64,000 nt of DNA from Cryptomeria japonica. Lineage: Eukaryota; Streptophyta; Pinopsida; Cupressales; Cupressaceae. Location: NCBI RefSeq assembly GCF_030272615.1, contig NC_081406.1, positions 191,651,891-191,715,890 of the forward strand, in the 5' to 3' direction. The notes under the pieces were generated by a model. The model saw nothing but the letters and a program-made list of their open reading frames with translations, searched no databases and was not told where the DNA came from. Positions 1 through 13,313 of the stretch are shown here, piece by piece; positions within the stretch are counted from its first letter, which is position 1, and every line of letters begins with the position of its first letter. Both the position numbers and the translations under genes were made by a program.

Positions 1-2905
1 AGAAGAAAAGCAGTCAAGGGTAGCATTTCAAGGATTTAGATTTAAGATACGCTACAAATGTAAAAGATAAGGATGAGAAGGATGGTGAGAAATGCAAAGA
101 TTACTACAGTAAGCCCATTCAAAGATAATGCATGCACAACTTATCAAATAAGTTTGCTTTATCTTTACTGCTTTTCTCTTTCTTCTCATAAAGTAACAAG
201 GTCATTTTGCATGTGCATCAAAGGTCTTTTGTTTCTTTAAGTTCTGAGTTTGAAAGATATGCTTCATAAAACAATAGATCCTCTGTATCAATCATTTTCA
301 AAAAGACAATGACAATGTTCAAAGCAAAAGCTTATGCATAGCCTCAACAACAAAAAAAAGCAATCAGAGGTCATATTAGCATAGACAGTAGCAACATACA
401 GAGCGTATGACAGTTATTGTAGATGATTTTGTTGCAGCCATTAGAAAGCAATCCAAGGGTTCAAGGACAGTGGTGTGTCACTGTCTTAGGACAGTCCATA
501 CCAAAGAATCAATGCAAAGACTTGTAGCAGTACAAAGAAGTATTACAATCAGTGACAAACCAAAAATATAAGCACATGTAGCAGTCATCATAAGATTCAA
601 TGGCGGTCAATACACTTCAAAGACAGCCAAAATATAAAGCCCATTGGAGGACACTGTTTGTCACAGCCACAGAGATCACTGTGTAAAAGCATAACAGTGA
701 ACAAAAGCTTTCCATGGAGTCATCAAAGACAGTAACAAAGAACCTTTCTCCGTCAAAGATCAAAAGGATTGGTAGATGAACTAGGGCAGGGATAACAGCC
801 ATGACACTTTAAATAAGTATCTTTACCGTAGAGCAGCCCTATGAATAGAAAGGACAGTACGGCAAAAGGCAGCCTAATCTACAGTCACAAAGTGAAAAAA
901 AAGGGTGCAGTGCAAGTTGAATATAATTATTAGTCCCAGGTTGAGAATGCCTTCAAGAGATTTATCACAGTCAAGATATCAGTAAAAGAGCTAAACAAAG
1001 ATTAGAACACAGCCATGATGAGTCAAAGAGGACTATAATAATGTCTTGTTGATGGAGCTAATACCACTGAATGAGGACTATGACAGTGATTCAGATCATG
1101 AAGCGGATACAATAATGAAAAGGGTTTTGACAGTGACTTTGGCACAACAAATATAAGTCCCAAGGAGCCACCATAAGAAGATAAGGGAGATAGCCTGATA
1201 GTTTTCAAGACCACCAATGGACAGCTAAAAGGCAGTAATAACAGTGATCAAGGCATAAAAAAGCATGAATACAGTCCTATGGCAAGGAGCTTATTGTTCT
1301 TACAATCATAGGGGTGTAAGAAACATTTATAAGGGTGCTATCCCAGTGACTGTTACAGATTTATAAGGATGCCATTGTAAGTCTAAAGACACACAAGCCA
1401 TATGAATGACAGTCAATTCTTTAAAATCAGAACAGTGACCCATGTGATAAAGGCCTTTCCAAGCTGGACAAAAAGGGCAAGCGACAGTCAAGGTATTTTG
1501 TCAAAGTAATAACAGAGTAAACACAGTGATACAAAGACAATCGAAAACACTAGATAGCAGCATCACAGGGGCAGAAAGATAAAGACATTCCAAATGAATG
1601 TATCATGCAGTTCACAGTGGTATCAATAAGAGACAAAGGCATGAGGGCAGACCTCAAGGAAATACAGAGAGACACAAGCCATAAGAGTTTGCTAATACCC
1701 TAAGATTTGAGATTTAATACAGAGTAATGTATTCAATACAGGACAGTGACCATATGAAAAGATTTAGTGCAGCAATAACAAAGGAGCTTCAAAGACAGTG
1801 ACAAAGGTCTTGCATTTATCTTAATGAGCAGTCCCAGAAGATAGATGAAAGAATACAGTCCCATTGTTGATTCTTTGAATCAAAGCCACAGTAATTATGC
1901 ATCACCATTTGTGTCACAAAGGTTTGACAAAACAGTGAACACCAAAAGTGCAGTCCAAGAATCAAAAGGTCACAGTAAGCAGCACTCAAAGGCATGGTAA
2001 GAAGATGGACAGTCAAAGAGATTACAATCCATCAAAATCAGTGATGAAAGCTTTGTTACAGAGATGAAAGCTTTGTATACATTAGGCTGTAAGCACAATG
2101 ACCTTAGAAAGATCAAAGGGGAAATCAAACTCAGAGAATACAGTCTATATAGCAGCAAGTTTGATACAAAGGTATAAGCATTCAACGCCGGTGTGTATCT
2201 TTTATCAAGAAATAACGCCAAAAGATCCTTGGCTAGGGTTTACCAAGGATACAAGGAGCATGGATTGTTTATGCAGTCAACTCAGTGGAGGGCAGCTATA
2301 GTTTTTACCAGAGGAATTATTTTGAAAATCATCTTATCACAACTCTACATAAACCCTGTAAAAGCCCATGGAGAAAGACTTTTTCATCAGCAAAGGACTT
2401 ATTGCAGTCAAAGGGTCTGTTACTACAAATGATGCAATGTATAGTGAGCAGAGGACACTGTCAGGGAGCAGTCCCATCAAAAAGACAGCCAACATTGCAA
2501 CGGGGAGGAGGGATCATTGTCAAATGGATCTAAATGACAATAGAGATACTACTGTCTAAAGTGCAGAAATAGGGTTTCTCAATACATGCATTATACAATG
2601 AGAAGACCTTTGTTTCAAGGAAGCAAAGGAAATGTTTGCAAAAGGCTTCATGAGCAGTGAAAGGACAATCATAAGCATGGATTGGGCAGAGCACCTAGCA
2701 TTGAAAAAAGTCATCTAAATACAGTTCTCTGTTAAATAATGGCAGTGCCAAACAGTAAGTTTTCAGTCAAGAGCAGTGATGACAGTCTCCATTGACAACT
2801 AATGAAGTCATATGAGAGAACAATCAGGTTTTAAGGTATCAATACAGTCCTAAAACAGAGAAAGACAGTGCAATGAATAATAGTTGCAGTCATGATAGGG
2901 ACGTT
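1..2905. repeat. CAGT-rich degenerate repeat region
   Basis: By hand count the plus strand carries about 60 CAGT tetramers in 2.9 kb, usually inside ACAGTGA, ACAGTCC or AAAGACAGT. About 11 are expected by chance, and the reverse complement ACTG occurs only about 8 times. The words recur at irregular 15 to 40 bp spacing among CAAAG-rich sequence, so this looks like a highly diverged minisatellite or a strand-specific word-enriched region. No open frame here encodes a recognisable protein. It lies downstream of the CYP51 exon 1 donor site, so it is probably intronic and transcribed as ACTG-rich RNA from the minus strand. Confidence 0.6.
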
Positions 2906-3432
2906 TGACATACATATCTAGTAGTGATCATCGATGATCTTCAATGCATTTTCCAGGTGCAAAGAATGGATTCAACGCAAATCAAAGCAAATCAAATGCA
3001 TTTTTGTTCCTGGAATTGCCAGTTAAATTTTCTGATTTCTGTTAGAAATTTCTTTTGCAGATTTCTAATGTTTTCCAGATTCCAGTTCAGTTTTGTTCTC
3101 AGATTTCAGGGGATAATTTCCTTGGTATCAGTGCATTTATGATCATTTCAATTAAACTAGTTCAATTGATTCTTTAACTAAAATTGAAAAAGACTTCTAA
3201 AGCCATGATACCCATTGGAAAGCTGTGAGCGAGAAGCACAAGTCAAAGAATATTCACAAAGGAGATTATATGTTGTCTACGTTTTCCATCATTTGTCCTA
3301 GAACTACAACAAAACCAATTCAACATTTGGCAATAATGTATGTGGTGAGATTTTGCACTATTTATTTTATAGTCTAACCTGCATATCTTGTTTTCAAAAG
3401 AGGCTGAAAAAGACAAGTTCTAATGTAGATAC
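1..3432 (-). other. CYP51 first intron, at least 3.4 kb (3' end outside window)
   Basis: On the minus strand the CYP51 frame runs into GAG|GTATCT, a good splice donor after codon 177. No later CYP51 exon (I-helix, ExxR or haem-Cys motif) is visible between here and position 1, so the intron either exceeds 3.4 kb or the exon is an isolated fragment. Long introns are common in large plant genomes. Positions 2906..3393 are ordinary AT-rich DNA with no further feature. Confidence 0.5.
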
Positions 3433-3963
3433 CTCTGCCTCATAGACCATCTGATCTACATAGCTCCTGAGCTTGTTGACCCTAAGAGCCTCTGTGAAGA
3501 ACCGGAACTGCTCCTGCCTGATAGAATAGTCCACATCGAACACCACCCCAGGGCCAAAAGTAGGCACATTGAACTGATAAACCTCCTGCTGGCTCAAATC
3601 CGACTCTGATGCCTTGAAAAAGTGTTGAGACACGTCAGGGCCGATGAAAAATGTCACATTTTTGGTCAAAAGCTTGATGGTAAAAACACTACCCAGTTTG
3701 GGATACTCTTCCTTGAGCAAAACAACTGGACCTTTCAAAAACCTCGGGAGGCCTCCAACGATGGGCCATGCAGATACCACTGGCGGGAGATTTTTTCTTG
3801 ATCCAGACCCCAATAACAGTGAAACGATTTTTGCAAGCACAATAGTTAGTATCACCAGGAAACCCGCTTGCACATACATGTTTTCCATTAAATCGAGCTT
3901 ACCCACAATAGATACCACAGACATTTTGGACAAATCTGGAGAACCCCCCTTTAAAGCCTTCAA
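3433..3963 (-). CDS. CYP51: Sterol 14-alpha-demethylase (obtusifoliol 14-demethylase, CYP51G type), exon 1
   Basis: This exon encodes the N-terminal 177 codons of a plant CYP51, the ER-anchored cytochrome P450 that removes the 14-alpha-methyl group of obtusifoliol in sterol synthesis. Visible features are a hydrophobic anchor at about residues 29 to 52, the proline-rich hinge LPPVVSAWPIVGG at about 59 to 71, and the strongly conserved B'-C region with YQFNVPTFGPGVVFDVDY followed by RQEQFRFFTEALR. The frame ends in phase 0 at a GAG|GTATCT splice donor. The first Met (3963) gives 13 extra residues; Met14 (3924) is an equally plausible start. No stop or frameshift interrupts the exon. The haem-binding part is not in the window, so an exon fragment or pseudogene cannot be excluded, although a candidate TATA box upstream argues for a real 5' end. 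Confidence 0.85.
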
Positions 3964-4079
3964 ATATCGATACCCAAGACCTCAAAATGGAATCTGACAA
4001 TTAAATCTACTGGGCAGATTCATGAGGAATTACTAGACGATCCACCCATTTTAGACAGATGAATCGGTGGGTTCCTAAA

Positions 4080-4085
4080 TTTATA
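4080..4085 (-). promoter_or_regulatory. Candidate TATA box of CYP51
   Basis: The minus strand reads GATATAAATTT, with TATAAA at this position, about 120 bp upstream of the first CYP51 ATG. Spacing suits a plant core promoter with a short 5' UTR. The call rests on sequence and position only. Confidence 0.35.
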
Positions 4086-6600
4086 TCATTCTGCCTTGGG
4101 AGGACATTGTGACCAGCATAAGCTCGAGGGATTCGCCCACATGACTGTCTGTCATTTTCTGGGATTAAAGATTGGAGCTACTAGTGCTTTCTCACATTGT
4201 TTTTTTCCTATCATCCGACTCTTTTTAAATTTGTTAGAGATAAGAAAGATTTTTTATAATTTTATAATCCACGGTTTAATAATAAAACGGTTTTAAGTTT
4301 TAAAAATGAAATTAAATGTCCAATAAATCCTGCGCTAACCAAGAGAAGGATAAAAACCCACTTTAAGAAAAAAACAACCAAAACAGCTATGCGCGCATTA
4401 TATTACAACATTTACAAGCCGTTGTGACAACTTGGTCTATTAAACAGTTGAAATATGTATTGAAATGTTTAAAAGTGTTGCACCCTTAATTTAATAAAAT
4501 ATATAACAATATCATGGGATATTCATGGCCGTCGGTTTGCCAAATTAACATAATGGTAATAGCCATTAGTTTCTAATGGATGTGGTAATGGCCATTGGTT
4601 TGCATGATAATGATAATGGCATTAAAAATTACTTTTATTGGGTTTTGCATGTGAATGATTATAGTATTCAAATAGAAAGGTCCAATATTTGAATGTTAAA
4701 AGGAAAATCTAAAGATAGTTTAGGTTAAATTAATAGAGTATATATAAGTAAGTGTGTATTAATTTAAATCTGATTGGGATACTTGTAGGTTGATGTATTT
4801 TGATATTAAATGTAAAAATATGAAAGTAAGTGTATGAATTAGAGTAGTGAGTGAGTATCGTTTATTAAATATTTTGGGTTTTAAGTGTCATTGGTTAAGA
4901 AATGTGTTTTCTTTGTTAATGAAGTATTTTGAATCATATCTTGAATATGTACTCTATCTTAGGTAAGTCTATGGGTCTAAGTTTAATTTGTAGTTGCTAA
5001 GTCGTTATCTATGTGTAAATTTGATCATATTTTGTGTTTGTTTCTACTCTTTGATTTGTTGAGTGGGCCTATGTCTATTCTACTTTTTATGATAACTAGG
5101 GTTTAATGGTATTTAAAAGTGCATTTGAAGGGTTGTCGTTTTGTCACAAAGGAACATGTTTGCCTAGGTCAATTCCCAAAAAAGTGTGAAAGGGATCAAA
5201 GGTAACAAGCAAGCACCCTAGCATGGTATATACAAATTCATTACTTTTGATTGCATCAAATCCAAGTGTTTGGCTATTAATTTATCTTTAAATGATTTTA
5301 GGATTAGAGGATGTATAAGAGATGAGTGCAAATGGATGCTTTTAAATATAAACACGTAGCTTATAATCACATAAATGTTTGGTTAGTCAACTCACAGTGG
5401 TTAGTAGAGTAGTTAGGAGTAAAAAAAAAATGAATGTAAATTTTGAAGCGGTAGAAGTCAAATCCACAATTGTAGGGTCAACCCCATGACAACAAAAATG
5501 ACCCTAGGTAAGCAAATGATCAAATCTAATCAAATAACAAATAAATTGGAATGGGTGTACTTATGAGTGTAATAAATTCATAGATTAGGTGAATGTATTA
5601 GGGTATGTACAAGTATGGATAAGGTGGGGAATAAATGTAAGGGAATTTTGTATGTATAAAGATGAGTAAAATCCAAGAAAATGAGCCCAACTTCACACAA
5701 AATTGTGTCAATTATTGAGATGTACATATATTAAGACATTCTCTCTCAAAAGGGAGCACAAAACTAAATGGTAAATGGAATGGGTATGCTAACTTCACTA
5801 TTTACATTTTGCTTCTACTTTAAGGTTCGTGTGAATAATAATATTAGATGTAACTCAAAGCATGTAGTGCTCACAAACATCCATGTAAAGTAAACATTCA
5901 AACAAAAAAGGACATCACAATAGTTTATGTAGCAATGGGCCCTAGTGAATGTGATCATGTAGGTTAATCCTTTGGTATGTTCTCTCTATGAAATCCTACA
6001 AAAATAAAGGAGAAATATGCAATGAGTTGCTTATGTTCTGAAAATAAAAATTAGGTACATAAAAGGAGTTTCTTTTACTATCTAAGAAGTGGGAAAATAG
6101 GAAATAAATATACTTAGGAAATTCTACTTGTTCTTAAAGTAATAATGTTGTGTTTGGCCAAGTGGCCATAGGATGACAAAAAGACCATGGGGTGTTGACA
6201 TGTAATGTAATGATGTTCCTTCTAGTCACAATGACAATTATTTGTTTAGCACTTGTCATTACTTGAAAGCTCAACATAGGAATATTAACTTGACAATATA
6301 TTCTCCCTTGAATTGGTTGAACCCATACAAGGCAAAGAATTAAAGGAGAGATTATAATATACATGAAAGGAAATGTGATTTATAGATAAGTATGTGAGCA
6401 TATGAATCATTTAAAGTACTAATTGTATAAGTTAATCATATAATAAATGTAAAATGGAAACTAGTAGAACATAGTAAGCACATATGGGGTTGGAGATGAA
6501 TCTCTAAGGAGAAGATGTCCTTGAACATATGTAAAATGAAATGATAGTGTGGATCTCAATGGCTAGAAACACCCATGTAAGTATATAAGGCACTAGAAAA

Positions 6601-6935
6601 GGCATATGCCCCTAACACGACAATATGAGCATGTAATGTCAAGGAAATAGATCCTAGTGGTAACATGAATCTAGGTAGGAATTATGTGAATGAGTGAAAG
6701 TGTGATGCCCCTAATATAGAGGTATTTTAATGTCAATATGATATATAAAGTGAAAGGCATTATCCCTCCAATATCAATATATATTCGTAACAATATAATG
6801 TGTAAACGTGAAGGCATAATACCCTCAAAGTGGGTATAAATGTTAATATGTAGCAAAAGGGGTACAATAAGGGGGAAAACATGATGCCTTCAATGTGAGG
6901 ATATGGTAATAAAATGTAATTTCTAAAATTAAATA
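6601..6935. repeat. Degenerate tandem repeat, 53 to 79 bp units
   Basis: Units begin with GATGCCCCTAATA, GGCATTATCCCTCCAATA, GGCATAATACCCTCAAAG and GATGCCTTCAATG at about 6704, 6756, 6813 and 6893. Each is followed by AATGT/AATATG-rich sequence. A related start (GGCATATGCCCCTAAC) lies at 6601. The copies are strongly diverged. Confidence 0.6.
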
Positions 6936-7921
6936 CCCATAAGGACACCACACAAACATGTCTAACATGTACAAACTTGACTAACCAACATTTTTTTTGT
7001 TTAAAACAAATGGCATCTTACTATACCTTTTAACTAGAACCTAGTTGATGGTGGATCAACATAAAATCGATAATTAATTATATTGCTTTAGTTAACAAAA
7101 CATAATGTACCATATCTTGCCAAGTTGCTCTTGCATTACCTCACAATGTTTCTTTCCTTGACTCCAACAAGTTGCACCTACAAAATGTCTATATACCACT
7201 ACATGCACATTGTAAGATCTACTAGGTTTATAAAGATAAATATACATGGAGCATAGAATTTGCATCGTTAGGAAAGAATTTAATTAAATTCAAATAAAAC
7301 TTAAAGATATGCGACTTAAGGGGTAGACTTATGCCTCAAGGACTCATCTATGATGACCTTGCCTATGTAATGTGCTCAAAGGCTTTGTAGTTCAAAAAAT
7401 AACATCTTTGATCTGTCGATCACAATAAAGTTCTTATACACATGTGTGTAGCTCCTACTATGGTTTAGTTCACTAGCCTCCAACCTTCATGAATAATTCA
7501 TAGGTTGAGGTGAATTTTAATGATATATACATGAGGGAACTAGAATACACACATCTCTACTTAAGCAAGGATAAGGTATAAATCATCTAAATTAAATTAT
7601 AAACCTAAACAATCCACTACTAAAATATTTACAAGTCTTCTAAGTTTTCAAGACAACATTACTATCTAAGGAATACAATAAGTATAATTTAGAGATATTC
7701 CAACCTTCGTAATCCATTAACCCAAACCTATTTAATTTATCACAAAACCACCATGAGTTAAGAGAAGGTAAAAACTTCAATTATAAGATTCAATTGCCTT
7801 GTTTGGTATTTTCAATATATGGATAGGTGTAAAATACAATCATAGGGCAAAAGTACAAACCTATGTCACACTTTAGGCTAACTAAATATTTTCGATCAGA
7901 TTATTTCTTGCTGAGCACATT

Positions 7922-8030
7922 CCAGCCAAAAACCACGTGGCGTATTTGTGGCACCCTCATGGAAATACCTTTTCAACCACAAACCACATAGCATATTTGT
8001 GGCATCCCCGTGGCAATACCTTTTTCAGCC
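7922..8030. repeat. Two-copy 51-bp tandem duplication
   Basis: The sequence AACCAC.....GTATTTGTGGCA......GGAAATACCTTTT at 7931 recurs at 7982 with about 85 percent identity by eye. The first copy contains CCACGTGG, a G-box-like palindrome that has decayed in the second copy. Confidence 0.7.
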
Positions 8031-8567
8031 GAGTAGGTTTTGACCAAAACCTATTTGTTCGGTAATTGACTGATTGATTGTGCAAAATATAAATATTAAA
8101 AAGATCTGGGCCCAAGCATTTTGCTCAAGACTCACCAAGAAATTTATTTGCTCAAAATCCTTTCCCAATAACTCCAAACTTCCCACCTACAAAATCGAGC
8201 CAACTCCACGTACTCAAATTTTCATATTTTCTTTGTTTTGAAATAGAAATTTGCACAATTTTTATTTTTTAAGCCAATTTAAAGGGATTGTAGGTTTAGA
8301 GGCTTGTTAGGGTTTGAACTTTAATCCACAATTCTTAACATATAATTGACCAATAATCAATGAGTTAGTCTATTCAAAATCTTGAGATCCATTATCCAAG
8401 AGCCTTATTCTAATGCTATGAAATCTATGCTTTTAGACCATAATGAATCGCATAATCTTCCAAAATAGATAATCTTGAATTCATAAACAATTTATGCATA
8501 AGTCCTCAATTAATGTCATAGAATGAGAAGCCTAATCTATGACTATTCCATTGATAAGAAAACGTAG

Positions 8568-8665
8568 TGGTCTCCAGCCTAGGCTTCCAAGCTTGTGCTT
8601 GCAATGGAACCCATTTTGATTTTCTACAATGGTCTCCAACCTGGGCTTCCAGGCCTACGCTCTAC
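8568..8665. repeat. Two-copy 62-bp tandem duplication
   Basis: TGGTCTCCAGCCTAGGCTTC at 8568 recurs as TGGTCTCCAACCTGGGCTTC at 8630, each followed by a diverged CCA.GC.T.CGCT tail. It encodes nothing recognisable. Confidence 0.7.
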
Positions 8666-9160
8666 CTTTTACCATTTGTTGACAATCCTTTTGCAATTGT
8701 CCTAGGAGTATTGCACAGGTCTGAATGACTAAAATATTCATCTTTATTAGATTGGTTATTCATCTTTCCATTTTCTAAAAGCTTCTGAATAAATTCTGAA
8801 AAGATCTTGAGTTGTGAGCGTCTATCTTCTCTCTTCTTTATTTTAAAGGTCTCCATAGACATCACGAAACATCTGCCATGAAGGAGAGAAAGAAACTCAA
8901 AACTAAGCAAACATTCCCTAATTAGATGTTGCTCCTTTTAATATATAATGATTGGATTTTTTTATGCTGGTATTAATACCCTCTTTCTTTTGTCCAATTG
9001 ATTAAAATAATGCATAATATTTTGATTTAGATATAAATTAATGCATTGCTTGTGATTTTTGTGTAATACATTGCAGTGTGCACGCTACAAAATATCTACT
9101 ATGGGATTTTATTCATTCATATATATTTTTCGTTAGCTTGTATTAAGAATTTGTTAATGT

Positions 9161-10258
<1,098 letters not shown>

Positions 10259-10259
<1 letters not shown>

Positions 10260-11585
10260 TATATGTATGTAAAGACGTAGACGCTCTAACTTCAATAAAA
10301 GAACGAATACTCTTTAATCTTCAAACAAATCTGTAATTCACTTAATAAATTCATTTGTTCTTCTCAAATCGTTCTATAATCACATAATGTCATTCTATTA
10401 AGGTCATTACCTATGTAGTACAATAATCAACACAATAAGTCTATATTGAATAAAGAGATATAAAATAATATTCTTACAATGTAGAGTACTCTTTCATAGT
10501 ATTTCAATCGTACCAAACATTATTCATAATTACATTACATGACTTAGGCATTCAATTGCCTTAAGTTGAAATATACATATACAAGATAAATACAATAGTG
10601 AAATGAGACGAGTCCTTTGATCTTGAATCCAATAACTATCTTTAATTCAATCCTTCGAATAAAGACGAGAAAAATATTTAGGTGCCTTTTCCACCCAACC
10701 TCGAAGCATACGCTTCCCCGGAATTCTTATTCAAACAAGAATACCTGACCCTGCACGAATTGCTTGGCAAGAAGAATTCGACAAGCAAGATGGAATCTTG
10801 GTGCGTGCCTAGATTGATACATGCATTTTCTATTATTCTAACTCATTTGAGAAACAAGCAAGATCAATGCAAGGATATGGTAGAGAGTCATAAATACATC
10901 CATATATTACAATGGTCAATAAGTTACTCGGTCGAGTATAATGCCATGCATAGCAATAAAATAGTTTGGAAAAACAAACTACTCTCTCTAAACCCCATAT
11001 TCAACACTCGTCCTAGAATATATATACTTTCCCCAAATCACATGACTAGCATATTCATTCATCTAGCATGCCTAATAACATTCTAAGTTTACTCCTATGA
11101 GTATGTATGTCCAGTATTTCCATTCAAATGCATGCATAGATTGAAAACAATTCAAACGTAATTCAATTTGTAAGGAGAATAATCTTTCATTTTCAGCATT
11201 AAACTAATAAGTTTAAATAAATTTAAACCAAGGTGTAACTCATGTATGCACATATTTGCATATAAAAGAATACACAAATAAAAGATATGAACACACGTTC
11301 TTTTAAATTTATGTTTTTTATTTTGTCTAATAATCATTTCAGCATATATTAATTCTTTATTTTGATATAATTCATCTATGTTTCTGTGTTTTCATTGGTA
11401 ATATTCACAAAAATCAGATTAGTTATGTTTCAATAACAGTAGTAAATTTTCAAAATTCAAGTTTACATGTATATACTTTCATGAAATATGACTAAGTTTG
11501 CTTGTTTTTTCTACAAGTTCGTACAAGTTTGGTATAATCAACATGCTATCTCTTTTTTCATAATGATATCTGAGTTTACATGTTT

Positions 11586-11589
<4 letters not shown>
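10259..11589. other. Intergenic DNA, no supported gene
   Basis: A 134-codon open frame at 10682..11086 has no recognisable domain, compositional support or neighbours and is not called as a gene. The surrounding sequence is AT-rich. The less AT-rich patch at 10690 to 10810 may be the remnant of an element, but I cannot assign it. Confidence 0.5.
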
Positions 11590-11629
<40 letters not shown>

Positions 11630-11666
11630 GTGTGTGTGTGTATGTATATGTATATGTATATATATG
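11590..11666. repeat. (CA)n(TG)n(TATG)n microsatellite
   Basis: A run of about 18 CA units passes directly into TG units and then TATGTA units. The CA-to-TG switch makes it self-complementary, so it could extrude a hairpin. Confidence 0.95.
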
Positions 11667-11866
11667 TTGAGTTGTGACTATTCACAGCTATTTCCAGCAT
11701 ATTTGAAAATAAATCAAACAAAGATCATTTACGTAACAGAGAAAAATTAAAAGATCAGTTGAAAGGAGGTGTAATCCGGAATTATTTTCATATGCTTCTA
11801 ATTTTTGCAAAATCTGGAAGTGTATTTCATTCAACTTATTAGATAAGTCGATTTCATGAATTTGCA

Positions 11867-11950
11867 CGTATGTGTTTGTATATTTATATACATATATGTA
11901 TATATATGTATATATATGTATATATATATATATGTATGTACATATATATG

Positions 11951-12041
<91 letters not shown>

Positions 12042-12077
12042 GTATGTGTACATATATATGTGTGTGTGTGTATGTAT

Positions 12078-12143
<66 letters not shown>

Positions 12144-12147
12144 GTAC

Positions 12148-12179
<32 letters not shown>

Positions 12180-12220
12180 ACATATATATGTATATATATA
12201 TGTATATGTATATGTCTATA

Positions 12221-12251
<31 letters not shown>

Positions 12252-12252
12252 G
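11867..12252. repeat. Second compound microsatellite (TA)n, (CA)n, (TG)n
   Basis: It is built from a long TA run (about 11960 to 12030), a CA run (about 12080 to 12133) and TG runs (about 12157 to 12177 and 12221 to 12235), linked by TACATATATATG units. Overlapping open frames on both strands are artefacts. Confidence 0.95.
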
Positions 12253-12337
12253 AGAGGTTTATCATGTGCTTGTTCAAATCTCAGTAAAAGAAAAATAACA
12301 GAGAATATAATTTTGACAATCCTTGTCTTTAAAATCA

Positions 12338-12445
12338 ACAGAGATTCAAATTTACAAAGAAAGATGTTTCTTCTATTTTGACAGAGATACAAATGTAACA
12401 GAGAAAGACATTTCTTCTTTTATAACAGAGATACATATTTGAACA
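12338..12445. repeat. Three-copy 43/44-bp tandem repeat
   Basis: Units start with ACAGAGAT(T/A)CA at 12338, 12381 and 12425. The first two contain GAAAGA(T/C)(G/A)TTTCTTCT; the third is truncated. Confidence 0.7.
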
Positions 12446-13313
12446 ATAAATTGGTCTTTCTTTCAGGTATATTGTAAAAAGAAATGATTTGACCTACCGT
12501 TGAATTTGATCCCTGAGACTGAATGGTCCAACAAACTGCTGAATGATATCGATCCTCCCCTTTCTTCTCTTTTCTGGTCCTTTCTTTCCCAAATCAACTA
12601 ATTGTTTACCGAGTATCCTCTATTATTTCTCTATTATGTGTATATAAAAATAACTATGTATTACCTCTTATGCTAAAGGTATGGAATTTTTCCTAACATC
12701 ATGGTTAAAGACTCCTTGTTTGTTATTGTTTTGAATCAGTTTACTATGGATTCCATTGTTGTTAACAACAATGGCCAACATGGTCAAGGCTTACGCCCCC
12801 TCCACGCATAGTTTAGAACTCCCCAAACTTGCCGCGGGTTCAATTCATCAGTTAGTTTGGTTATAACAACCTATTGACATGTTTTGCATTCACCATTCGG
12901 TGATAAAAATTCATAAAATAAAACATGCAAAGTCGATTTTTACCAATATTGACTTCTTCCAACATTTCAATAATTTGAAGTTTTTAATGCATGCAACATG
13001 TGCTATGCAATTCGATATATATATAAAAATCCATAATTTCATGATGAGAAAATAAACATGGCATTCATCTATTTATGTGGAATATATAAAACTCCATCTA
13101 CATGAACAATATAATAACAATGAATCAAAATGTGTGCTTAATCATAAATAAATGTTCAAAATCAATCTCTTTCTAAATCAAACAACATCAATTACGAATA
13201 CTCAGTATGAATTCATCGTTCAAAATAAACAAGATTTCAATTTAAAGTCATTTTAAACACCCATCTATGCAAGATGCATTCCATAAAATCTAATGTGGTG
13301 TGTGAGATTCCAT
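12446..13313. other. AT-rich intergenic DNA
   Basis: Nothing recognisable was found here. A less AT-rich patch at 12770 to 12840 could be the edge of an old LTR, but no partner copy is visible in the window. Confidence 0.5.

Larger units (their letters stand above)
4086..9160. other. AT-rich intergenic DNA without recognisable genes
   Basis: Apart from three short degenerate tandem repeats annotated separately, I see no protein domain, RNA gene or element terminus in this 5-kb stretch. The open frames present are short, AT-rich and without family resemblance. A TAATGG/CCATTA word recurs several times around 4547 to 4625. Confidence 0.6.

Noticed and set aside
617-2559. Several 60 to 83 codon open frames in the CAGT-rich region
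   Set aside because: Short, on both strands, overlapping and compositionally driven by the repeat words; none resembles a CYP51 exon or other protein.
10682-11086. 134-codon plus-strand open frame
   Set aside because: No recognisable domain, unusual composition, no promoter or homologous neighbour; open by chance or a transposon remnant.
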